A DNA stretch of 5,708 nt, from contig JACQQZ010000046.1 in the NCBI GenBank assembly GCA_016206755.1, positions 1-5,708 on the forward strand. Reading direction: 5' to 3'. Within the stretch, counting starts at the first letter, position 1. The number at the start of each line of letters is the position of its first letter. The notes beneath the pieces were generated by a model that saw only the letters and a program-made list of their open reading frames with translations, made no database searches and was not told the DNA's origin. Of the stretch, positions 1 to 5,632 are shown in pieces. Origin of the DNA: Candidatus Omnitrophota bacterium. GTDB lineage: Bacteria > Omnitrophota > Gorgyraeia > 1-14-0-20-64-10 > JACQQZ01. A program made the translations under genes and the position numbers.

Positions 1-2
1 AG

Positions 3-833
3 CTGGCCCAAGCCCGCAGGGAAGTTTATTCCAAACTTCTTCCGTGGCAGCGTGTTCAGTTGGCGCGCCATCCCCAGCGGCCGTACACCCTGGATTACAT
101 CAACATGCTCATGACCGGCTTTGTGGAGCTGCACGGGGACCGGCTGTTTGGGGACGATAAAGCCATCATCGGCGGCTTCGCGAAATTTGAAGGGCAGAAA
201 GTGCTGGTGATGGGGCATCAGAAGGGGCGCGATACCAAGGAAAATCTCATGCGCAACTTCGGCAGCGCGCATCCGGAAGGTTATCGCAAGGCCCTGCGCC
301 TCATGCAGATGGCCGAAAAATTCTCTTTGCCCGTCGTCGTTTTCATCGATACCCCGGGCGCCTACCCCGGCATCGGCGCGGAAGAGCGCGGTCAGTCGCA
401 GGCCATTGCGCTCAACCTTCGGGAAATGGCGCAGCTGAGAGTACCCATTGTTTGCTTTGTCATCGGGGAGGGCGGTTCGGGCGGCGCCCTGGGAATCGGC
501 GTGGGCGACCGCGTGGCTGTTTTGGAAAATGCCTACTACTCGGTCATCTCTCCGGAAGGGTGCGCCGCCATTTTGTGGAAAGACCGCGCCAAGGCCCCCC
601 TGGCAGCCGAGGCGTTGCGGCTGACGGCCTCGGAACTCTTGAAGTTGGATTTGATCGATGCTGTCGTGGAAGAGCCCCTGGGCGGGGCGCACCGGGATTC
701 CGCGGCGACCGCCGAAAACATCAGAGTTTTCATTAAGCGCTATCTGAAAGAACTCGACCCATTGGAGCCGGAGGAATTGGTCGAGGGACGGTACGATAAG
801 TACCGTAAGATCGGCGCCTACCAAACGGTCTGA
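3..833 (+). CDS. accA: Acetyl-CoA carboxylase carboxyltransferase subunit alpha, 5'-truncated by the window edge
   Basis: AccA and AccD form the carboxyltransferase of acetyl-CoA carboxylase. It moves the carboxyl group from carboxybiotin on AccB to acetyl-CoA, giving malonyl-CoA for fatty-acid synthesis in the cytoplasm. The frame is open to the left edge, and the codons before the TTG at 60 already read as AccA ([20 protein letters not shown]). The true start is therefore off-window and TTG 60 is not the start. 276 codons are visible; E. coli AccA has 319 residues, so about 40 N-terminal residues are missing. Crotonase-fold landmarks in the visible numbering are GDRLFGDD near 45, [11 protein letters not shown] near 71, [16 protein letters not shown] near 116 and the glycine-rich oxyanion loop [15 protein letters not shown] near 155. 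The end ([13 protein letters not shown]) is a normal AccA C-terminus, so TGA 831 is a genuine stop. The response regulator follows after 15 nt, in the same phase, suggesting co-transcription. Confidence 0.97.
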   Translation: MAQARREVYSKLLPWQRVQLARHPQRPYTLDYINMLMTGFVELHGDRLFGDDKAIIGGFAKFEGQKVLVMGHQKGRDTKENLMRNFGSAHPEGYRKALRLMQMAEKFSLPVVVFIDTPGAYPGIGAEERGQSQAIALNLREMAQLRVPIVCFVIGEGGSGGALGIGVGDRVAVLENAYYSVISPEGCAAILWKDRAKAPLAAEALRLTASELLKLDLIDAVVEEPLGGAHRDSAATAENIRVFIKRYLKELDPLEPEELVEGRYDKYRKIGAYQTV

Positions 834-848
834 AAAACTTTCCTGTTC

Positions 849-1655
849 ATGGGATCTCAACGCCGCATTCTGATTGTCGATGATGAGCAAGAGCTGACCC
901 GCACGCTGGGAGATTTTTTCCTGGCGCACGATTACCGCGTGTACCAAGCGGTGTCCGGCGAGGAAGCCATCGGGCATCTCAACAACATTCCCGTCGACAT
1001 CGTGCTTTTGGATCTGCGTTTGCCGCGCGCCCAAGGCCTCGGTCTTCTGGAGATGATCCGCCGGCGCGATGCGAATCTCCCCGTGATTATCGTCACAGCG
1101 TATGCGTCCAGCCATGCGGATCGCTTGCGGGAATTAAAACCGACGAAGATTTTGGAAAAGCCGCTGAGCTTAACGTCGCTGATGAAAGCCATTTCTGAAG
1201 CGGAGGGAAGGCCGGCGGCTCCGGCTGCTCCCTCGGATTCCTCCGAAGGCATCCTGCGCATCCTGATGGTCGATCCGGTGGAGGCGACCGCAACCGCGCT
1301 CAAGCAAGAACTTGAAAAACGAAATTGGCCGGGGCGCGAATACGTGATCGATCAAGCGCTTTCCCGGGAGAACGCGCGGCGCTTGGACGTGCGGCCCGAT
1401 CTGGTTTTGATCAATCTGGATGTGCTCCGTGAAGGGCGCACCGTGGCCATGGAACATTTGACCTCCATGCAGATGGGGGGCCGCAGTTGGCGCCCGCGCG
1501 ACGTCGTCTGCTATGGGGCGGCCACCAGCGAAGAGGCCAAGCGCCGGTTGGAATCTGCCGGCGTTGGATCGATAGAACTGGAGGTCTCCGGCCAGGGGCG
1601 CATCGAACGTTTGGCTGAGACGATTGAAAATTTTGCAACACGCCGGTCGAAGTAA
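849..1655 (+). CDS. Response regulator: receiver domain plus degenerate receiver-like domain, no DNA-binding output
   Basis: This is a predicted cytoplasmic two-component signalling protein of 268 residues. Residues 5-118 are a canonical phosphoacceptor receiver: acidic pair D11/D12, phosphorylation site D55 in VLLDLRLP, switch residue T83 in VIIVTAYA, and K104 in LEKPLS. An Ala/Pro/Ser-rich linker (about 119-134) follows. Residues 135-262 look like a second receiver fold: ILRILMVD repeats the first beta strand and PDLVLINL aligns with VDIVLLDL. Here, however, D12 becomes P143, D55 becomes N189, and the Thr and Lys are not recognisable, so it cannot be phosphorylated in the usual way. No helix-turn-helix, GGDEF, HD-GYP or kinase domain is present, so output is probably by protein contact. 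ATG 849 is chosen because it directly precedes the first beta strand; no Shine-Dalgarno is visible, so coupling to accA translation 15 nt upstream is likely. No partner kinase lies in the window. Specific role unknown. Confidence 0.88.
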   Translation: MGSQRRILIVDDEQELTRTLGDFFLAHDYRVYQAVSGEEAIGHLNNIPVDIVLLDLRLPRAQGLGLLEMIRRRDANLPVIIVTAYASSHADRLRELKPTKILEKPLSLTSLMKAISEAEGRPAAPAAPSDSSEGILRILMVDPVEATATALKQELEKRNWPGREYVIDQALSRENARRLDVRPDLVLINLDVLREGRTVAMEHLTSMQMGGRSWRPRDVVCYGAATSEEAKRRLESAGVGSIELEVSGQGRIERLAETIENFATRRSK

Positions 1656-1667
1656 GACGCACCTTTA

Positions 1668-1754
1668 GCCGGGATGGCGGAATTGGCATTCGCGCCGGTC
1701 TCAAAAACCGGTGGTCGCAAGGCCGTGTGGGTTCAAGTCCCACTCCCGGCACCA
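1668..1754 (+). tRNA. tRNA-Leu (anticodon CAA)
   Basis: This 87-nt class II tRNA decodes UUG. The acceptor stem GCCGGGA (1668-1674) pairs with TCCCGGC (1744-1750); A1751 is the discriminator and CCA is encoded at 1752-1754. The anticodon stem CCGGT/ACCGG (1695-1699 with 1707-1711) encloses the loop CTCAAAA, giving anticodon CAA at 1702-1704. The long variable arm is GGTC-GCAA-GGCC, and the T arm is GTGGG-TTCAAGT-CCCAC. The long arm and A73 are leucine identity features. It starts 12 nt after the response regulator stop and ends 19 nt before the slipin ATG, so it probably lies within a longer mRNA and is released by processing. The cognate synthetase gene leuS is about 1.4 kb downstream. Confidence 0.97.
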
Positions 1755-1761
1755 TTCATTT

Positions 1762-1768
1762 AAGGAGG
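1762..1768 (+). promoter_or_regulatory. Strong Shine-Dalgarno of the slipin gene
   Basis: AAGGAGG lies 5 nt before ATG 1774. It fixes the slipin start there and rules out the in-frame GTG at 1711, which lies inside tRNA-Leu. It is the clearest ribosome binding site in the window and lies just 7 nt after the tRNA CCA end. Confidence 0.9.
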
Positions 1769-1773
1769 CATCC

Positions 1774-2535
1774 ATGTGGATGATTGTTGGAGCTGTTGCG
1801 TTGGTATTGGTTGTTCTCGGGGCGAGAATTGTTCAGCAGTATGAAACGAGCATCGTTTTCACGCTCGGCCGTTATTCCCGAACGTTGGGCCCGGGCCTGA
1901 ATTTCATTATCCCTTTGGTGGAATGGACCCGCACGGTGGATATGCGGATCCTCACTCAGGAGATCCCCAAGCAGCAGGTGATTACCAAAGACAACATTCC
2001 GGTTTCCATCAACGGGGTTGTTTACTACAAAGTGTCCGATGCGGAATCCGCCGTCATCAAAGTTCAGGAATACCGCTACGCCATCTCTCAGTATGCGCAA
2101 GCGGCGCTGCGAGACGTCATCGGAGGAATGACTTTGGATGAGCTCTTGGCTGAACGCGAGCAGATTGGCCAGGCGATTCAGCAGAACGTGGCTACCGCCA
2201 GCAAATCTTGGGGGCTCGAGGTCAGCGCCATCAAAGTCCAAGACATTGACATGCCGGAAGAGCTGAAGAAGATGATGTCGCGCCAGGCCTCCGCCGAACG
2301 CGAGAAACGCGCGACGATTACCAAGGCCGAAGGGGACAAGCTGGCTGCCGAGAATTTGGCCGCTGCCGCCAAAACGATGCTCTCTTCCACGGGGGCCATG
2401 CAGCTCCGAACCCTTCAAACCATCGACGGTTTGGGCCCAACGGCTTCCAACACGGTTATTTTTCTTCTCCCCGTCGAAGTTTTTGAAGGCATCAAGGCGT
2501 TTGCTGCGGCCAATAAACCGGGGGCAGGATCATAG
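1774..2535 (+). CDS. Slipin (SPFH/band 7, stomatin-like membrane protein)
   Basis: The product is 253 residues, normal for bacterial slipins. These proteins oligomerise on the inner membrane and organise lipid or protein microdomains; the substrate here is unknown. Residues 2-18 form one hydrophobic anchor. The SPFH domain follows: ETSIVFTLGRYSRTLGPGLN (24-43), ITKDNIPVSINGVVYYKV from 70, then YAISQYAQAALRDVIGG and LDELLAEREQIG. MSRQASAEREKRATITKAEG, starting at M168, leads into the Ala/Glu/Lys-rich coiled coil, followed by LQTIDGLG and a short hydrophobic VIFLLPVEVFEG end. The start at 1774 is set by a perfect Shine-Dalgarno. Slipins are often paired with an NfeD-type protein; none is visible, and the next gene is a DUF2062 membrane protein whose frame overlaps this stop codon. 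The upstream tRNA-Leu leaves no room for a separate promoter, so the mRNA 5' end may come from tRNA processing. Confidence 0.93.
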   Translation: MWMIVGAVALVLVVLGARIVQQYETSIVFTLGRYSRTLGPGLNFIIPLVEWTRTVDMRILTQEIPKQQVITKDNIPVSINGVVYYKVSDAESAVIKVQEYRYAISQYAQAALRDVIGGMTLDELLAEREQIGQAIQQNVATASKSWGLEVSAIKVQDIDMPEELKKMMSRQASAEREKRATITKAEGDKLAAENLAAAAKTMLSSTGAMQLRTLQTIDGLGPTASNTVIFLLPVEVFEGIKAFAAANKPGAGS

Positions 2536-2951
2536 CCAATCTCAGAGGACGCCTTAAAGCACTCTGGAATTTTAAAGAACCTCCCCACCGGCTTGCTTTT
2601 GCGTTTTCCCTCGGTGTTTTCCTCGGAGTAATGCCCGGCACGGGCGCGATTGCGGCAGGGGCGTGCGCCGCTTTTCTAAAGCTCAATGTTCCGGTGGCTG
2701 TTGCCGGAGCCCTGGTGTCCAATAATCCTCTGACCACCGTTCTCATCTACACCGCCGGTTACGCATTGGGCCAGTCCGTTTTGGGCGAGTACCTGCCGGA
2801 TTCCAACGCCGCACAAATTTCATTGGCGACGATTTTTGGGATGGCTTTGCTGGCCATCGTGATGGGCGCGGCGGCTTATCTTCCGGCTTTTGTGATTGCC
2901 TGGGCGGCCCAGCGAAGGCGAAACGCAAAGGGCAAGGCGAAGCGAATGTGA
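2532..2951 (+). CDS. Small DUF2062 membrane protein, start codon unresolved
   Basis: The frame has no stop between 2517 and TGA 2949-2951. It reads as a DUF2062 protein: KEPPHRLAFAFSLGVFLGVM-PGTG, then hydrophobic segments, SNNPLTTVLIYTAGYALG, another membrane stretch (FGMALLAIVMGAAAYLPAFV) and a basic tail QRRRNAKGKAKRM. The family is membrane-embedded and of unknown function. The first ATG is at 2631, but that start would discard the conserved LAFAFSLGVFLGV part, and its GGAG is only 2 nt away. Upstream there is no ATG, GTG or TTG. The listed start is ATA 2532, which overlaps the slipin TAG as ATAG and has GGGGG (2520-2524) 7 nt before it; ATC 2529 is also possible. From 2532 the product is about 139 residues. 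Alternatives are -1 slippage from the slipin frame on the G run, a sequence error, or a decayed start. The family call is fairly firm; the start is not. Confidence 0.75.
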   Translation: MANLRGRLKALWNFKEPPHRLAFAFSLGVFLGVMPGTGAIAAGACAAFLKLNVPVAVAGALVSNNPLTTVLIYTAGYALGQSVLGEYLPDSNAAQISLATIFGMALLAIVMGAAAYLPAFVIAWAAQRRRNAKGKAKRM

Positions 2952-2953
2952 AA

Positions 2954-3029
2954 TGGTGGAGCTGGAGAGATTTGAACTCTCGGCCTCTTCCATGCCATGG
3001 AAGCGCGCTACCAATTGCGCCACAGCCCC
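2954..3029 (-). tRNA. tRNA-Ala (anticodon GGC)
   Basis: This 76-nt tRNA lies on the minus strand. The acceptor stem GGGGCTG (5' end at 3029) pairs with CAGCTCC (2958-2964) and includes the G3:U70 wobble, the classic alanine identity element. Discriminator A is at 2957 and CCA is encoded at 2954-2956. The anticodon stem CTTCC/GGAAG encloses ATGGCAT, so the anticodon is GGC (plus-strand 2994-2996), reading GCC and GCU. The T arm is GAGAG-TTCAAAT-CTCTC and the D stem is GCGC/GCGC. It converges on the DUF2062 gene with a 2-nt gap and has its own promoter at about 3068-3097. Confidence 0.97.
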
Positions 3030-3067
3030 ACAAATTCTGCCGGACCAGCGAATGAGGTAAGAAACCC

Positions 3068-3097
3068 AGTCTAACTGTTGTTACCCGACGTTGTCAA
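3068..3097 (-). promoter_or_regulatory. Predicted sigma70-type promoter of tRNA-Ala
   Basis: On the minus strand a perfect -35 box TTGACA (plus 3092-3097) is followed after 18 nt by TAGACT (plus 3068-3073), which has four of six consensus bases; shifting by one gives TTAGAC with a 17-nt spacer. Transcription would begin near 3061, leaving a leader of about 30 nt before the mature tRNA end at 3029. The -35 box overlaps that of the opposing leuS promoter. Confidence 0.65.
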
Positions 3098-3099
3098 CG
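3089..3099. repeat. 11-nt palindrome holding both divergent -35 boxes
   Basis: CGTTG-T-CAACG is symmetric around T3094. Read rightward it gives TTGTCA (3091-3096); read leftward it gives TTGACA (3092-3097). The symmetry is what lets one site supply a -35 element to both directions. It could also be a binding site for a dimeric regulator, for which there is no other evidence. Confidence 0.6.
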
Positions 3100-3120
3100 G
3101 TCTTATCCCCATGTTAGAAT
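3091..3120 (+). promoter_or_regulatory. Predicted sigma70-type promoter of leuS
   Basis: TTGTCA (3091-3096, five of six consensus bases) is followed after 18 nt by TAGAAT (3115-3120, five of six). The expected start is near 3127, only about 12 nt before ATG 3139, so the leuS mRNA would have a very short leader with no room for a T-box or attenuator. The -35 overlaps that of tRNA-Ala on the other strand. Confidence 0.68.
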
Positions 3121-3132
3121 CTCGTCGACGAG
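3121..3132. repeat. Perfect 12-nt palindrome at the leuS transcription start
   Basis: CTCGTC-GACGAG abuts the predicted -10 box and covers the expected start site; it ends 6 nt before the leuS ATG. It could be an operator half-site pair. Its last bases (GAG) also form the only, weak, Shine-Dalgarno-like match. It has no loop, so a stable RNA hairpin is unlikely. Confidence 0.45.
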
Positions 3133-3138
3133 CCAAAC

Positions 3139-5571
3139 ATGACCTACCCTTTTTCCACCTTTGAATCCAAATGGCAGGATCGCTGGCGGGAATCCGCCGC
3201 CTTCCGCGCCGACGCCGATCCCGCGCGGCCAAAATATTATCTCCTGGAAATGTTCCCGTATCCTTCCGGCCGCATTCACATGGGCCATGTCCGCAACTAC
3301 ACCATCGGCGATGTTTTGGCCCGTTACCGCTGGCGCCGCGGGTTTAACGTGCTGCACCCGATGGGCTACGACGCCTTCGGCCAGCCGGCGGAGAATGCAG
3401 CCATCAAGCGCGGCGTGGCCCCGCGCGCTTGGACCGACAGCTGCATCGAGCAGATGGAAATGGAGCTCAGGCGCTTGGGGTTTTCGTACGACTGGTCGCG
3501 CCGCGTGGCCACGCATACGCCCGAATACTACCGCTGGAATCAGTGGATTTTCCTCAAGATGTTCGAGAAGGGATTATGCTACAGGACGCACGCCCCCGTG
3601 AACTGGTGTCCCTCCTGTCAAACCACTTTGGCCAATGAAGAGGTCATCGATGGGAAATGTTGGCGCTGCCAAATTCCCATTGAGCGCAAAGAGCTCGAGC
3701 AGTGGTTTATCAAAATTACGGCTTATGCGGAGGAGCTTTTGAAAGATTTAGATCAACTGACCGCTTGGCCGGAGCGCGTTCGAACGATGCAAAAAAATTG
3801 GATCGGCAAGAGCGAAGGGGCTGAAATCTGGTTTTGGGTACAGGGGTCGGGCGAGAAAATCCCTGTTTTTACGACGCGCCCCGATACCATCTTCGGCGCC
3901 ACCTATGTCGTGCTGGCCCCGGAGCATCCGCTGGTTTCCAAGCTCATCGCCGGCAAGCCGCAGGCCGCGCAAGTCCGGGCATTCATCGAAAAAGTTCGTC
4001 GGCAATCCAAAGAAGAACGCCTCTCCGAAGACCGTCCCAAAGACGGTGTATTCACCGGCGCTTATGCCATCAACCCCGTCAACCAAGAGCCGATCCCGAT
4101 CTGGATCGGCGATTATGTCTTGGTGGAGTACGGGACCGGTGCGATTATGGCAGTCCCCGCGCATGATCAACGCGACTTCTTGTTTTCCAAAGCGCACGAT
4201 CTTCCGATGCGCGTGGTGATTCAGCCCCCTCAAGGGACAGTCCCCTTGGAGGATGACGCCTCGGCCTGGAAGCAGGCATACGAAGAGGTTGGCACGCTCG
4301 TCAGCTCCAAGCAATTCGACGACCACCCGAGCGATGCCGCCAAAAAAGAAATTGCCGCTTGGATGGAATCGCAAAAGATGGGCCGCCGTACCGTGCAGTG
4401 GCGTCTGCGCGATTGGCTGATTTCGCGGCAGCGTTATTGGGGAACGCCGATCCCGATTGTTTACTGCAGATCGTGCGGGACCGTTCCTGTGCCGGAAAAC
4501 CAGCTTCCCGTCGAGCTGCCCGGGGAAGCCCCGATGACCGGGGAGGGGGGCAGCCCGCTGGCCAAGGTCAAGGCGTTCGTGGAAATCAAGTGCCCCAAGT
4601 GCCAGCAACCGGCCAGGCGGGAAACGGACACGATGGCCACGTTCATCGATTCCTCCTGGTATTTTTTACGCTACTGCAGCCCCCGGGAAACAAAGCTGCC
4701 GTTTCGTCCGGAGGAGGCCGACTACTGGATGCCGGTCGATCAATACATCGGCGGCGTTGAACATGCCATCCTGCATCTTCTCTACTCCCGGTTCTTTACC
4801 AAATTTTTGCGCGATGCCGGTTTGACGAAGACGGGCGAGCCGTTTCAGCGCTTGTTGACGCAGGGGATGGTGCTCAAGGACGGGGCCGTCATGTCCAAAT
4901 CCCGCGGCAACGTCGTCGATCCGGATGAGCTCATTCAAAAATACGGAGCCGACACGGTGCGCGGCTACGTTTTATTTGCTGCGCCTCCGGAAGATGAGTT
5001 GGAGTGGAACGACAAGGCGATCGGCGGCATAGAACGCTTCCTCAATCGCGTTTGGGCATTGTCCGAAAAGGCAAAGCCGGTCCCTGCGTCGGCTGCCGCA
5101 GGAGATTTGCGCCGGAAAATCCATAGGGCCATCAAGCGCGTGACCGATGATCTCGAATCGTTCAAGTTCAATACGGCTTTAAGCGCCCTGATGGAATTAT
5201 CCAATGCGTTGCAAGAACAGACAGAATCAGCGGCCGGTTTTCGAGAAGGGGTGGAGACGCTCGTCCAGCTCCTCTATCCTTTTGCCCCGCACTTGGCGGA
5301 AGAGGCCTGGCAACAATTGGGGCATACCGATTCGTTGACCCGCCGCACATGGCCTACCTTTGACCCTGCTGCCCTGAAAACTTCCGAAGTCACATTGATT
5401 GTTCAAGTCAACGGCAAGGTCCGGGCCCGATTGACCGCCCCAGCCGATGCGGACAAGGCCGTTTTAGAAAAAATGGCTCTGGCTGACCCCAATGTCCAAA
5501 AATGGCTCAACAATCAGCCCCTCCGCCAAACCGTTGTCATTCCGAACAAGCTGGTCAACATCGTGATTTAA
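3139..5571 (+). CDS. leuS: Leucyl-tRNA synthetase
   Basis: This cytoplasmic class I synthetase joins leucine to tRNA-Leu using ATP. It is complete at 810 residues, within the bacterial range. In order: the HIGH motif as HMGH (47-50) within [20 protein letters not shown]; a zinc ribbon C157/C160/C174/C177; the CP1 editing domain (about 223-418) with [10 protein letters not shown] from 245 and AVPAHDQRD, whose D346 matches the editing aspartate of the family; [15 protein letters not shown] from 421; a second four-cysteine site C443/C446/C485/C488; the KMSKS loop as VMSKS (584-588); the helical anticodon-binding domain (about 655-740); and the C-terminal domain from about 751 with [11 protein letters not shown]. 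There is almost nothing between QGMVLKDG and VMSKS, so the leucine-specific insertion of E. coli LeuRS is absent. ATG 3139 gives the usual N-terminus ([10 protein letters not shown]) but has only a weak Shine-Dalgarno. It is probably transcribed from its own promoter, divergent from tRNA-Ala. Confidence 0.98.
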   Translation: MTYPFSTFESKWQDRWRESAAFRADADPARPKYYLLEMFPYPSGRIHMGHVRNYTIGDVLARYRWRRGFNVLHPMGYDAFGQPAENAAIKRGVAPRAWTDSCIEQMEMELRRLGFSYDWSRRVATHTPEYYRWNQWIFLKMFEKGLCYRTHAPVNWCPSCQTTLANEEVIDGKCWRCQIPIERKELEQWFIKITAYAEELLKDLDQLTAWPERVRTMQKNWIGKSEGAEIWFWVQGSGEKIPVFTTRPDTIFGATYVVLAPEHPLVSKLIAGKPQAAQVRAFIEKVRRQSKEERLSEDRPKDGVFTGAYAINPVNQEPIPIWIGDYVLVEYGTGAIMAVPAHDQRDFLFSKAHDLPMRVVIQPPQGTVPLEDDASAWKQAYEEVGTLVSSKQFDDHPSDAAKKEIAAWMESQKMGRRTVQWRLRDWLISRQRYWGTPIPIVYCRSCGTVPVPENQLPVELPGEAPMTGEGGSPLAKVKAFVEIKCPKCQQPARRETDTMATFIDSSWYFLRYCSPRETKLPFRPEEADYWMPVDQYIGGVEHAILHLLYSRFFTKFLRDAGLTKTGEPFQRLLTQGMVLKDGAVMSKSRGNVVDPDELIQKYGADTVRGYVLFAAPPEDELEWNDKAIGGIERFLNRVWALSEKAKPVPASAAAGDLRRKIHRAIKRVTDDLESFKFNTALSALMELSNALQEQTESAAGFREGVETLVQLLYPFAPHLAEEAWQQLGHTDSLTRRTWPTFDPAALKTSEVTLIVQVNGKVRARLTAPADADKAVLEKMALADPNVQKWLNNQPLRQTVVIPNKLVNIVI

Positions 5572-5595
5572 TCGTAAATAAATTTAGGAAAAATC

Positions 5596-5625
5596 TTGTT
5601 ATTCCTCCCTGCTTTTAGGTATATT
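5596..5625 (+). promoter_or_regulatory. Possible promoter in the AT-rich spacer after leuS
   Basis: TTGTTA (5596-5601, four of six) and TATATT (5620-5625, five of six) are separated by 18 nt in the only clearly AT-rich stretch of the window. The expected start is near 5632, right at the ATG 5633. AT-rich spacers give such matches by chance, so this is tentative. Confidence 0.4.
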
Positions 5626-5632
5626 TAAGAGT

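Noticed and set aside
60..62. TTG 60 as the accA start
   Set aside because: The frame upstream to the window edge already encodes conserved AccA sequence (PWQRVQ), so the gene starts outside the window.
831..833. UGA recoded as a sense codon
   Set aside because: AccA ends with a normal C-terminus at this codon, another TGA ends the DUF2062 gene, and leuS contains no in-frame TGA.
1711..1773. N-terminal extension of slipin from GTG 1711
   Set aside because: It runs through the tRNA-Leu anticodon stem, variable arm and T arm. The perfect AAGGAGG 5 nt before ATG 1774 and the membrane anchor right after it fix the start at 1774.
1756..2418. Minus-strand open frame of 220 codons opposite slipin
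   Set aside because: It is antisense to a clearly recognised SPFH gene, shows no motif, and has no supporting start signals.
2900..2912. Hairpin CTGGG-CGG-CCCAG as an intrinsic terminator
   Set aside because: No T run follows on either strand and it lies within the DUF2062 coding sequence.
3748..4608. Long minus-strand open frame (286 codons) inside leuS
   Set aside because: It lies fully antisense to strongly conserved LeuRS sequence, its translation resembles no family, and such shadow frames are usual opposite GC-rich genes.
5586..5606. Inverted repeat AGGAA...TTCCT after leuS as a terminator
   Set aside because: The stem is only 5 bp, AT-rich, with an 11-nt loop, and no T tract follows directly.
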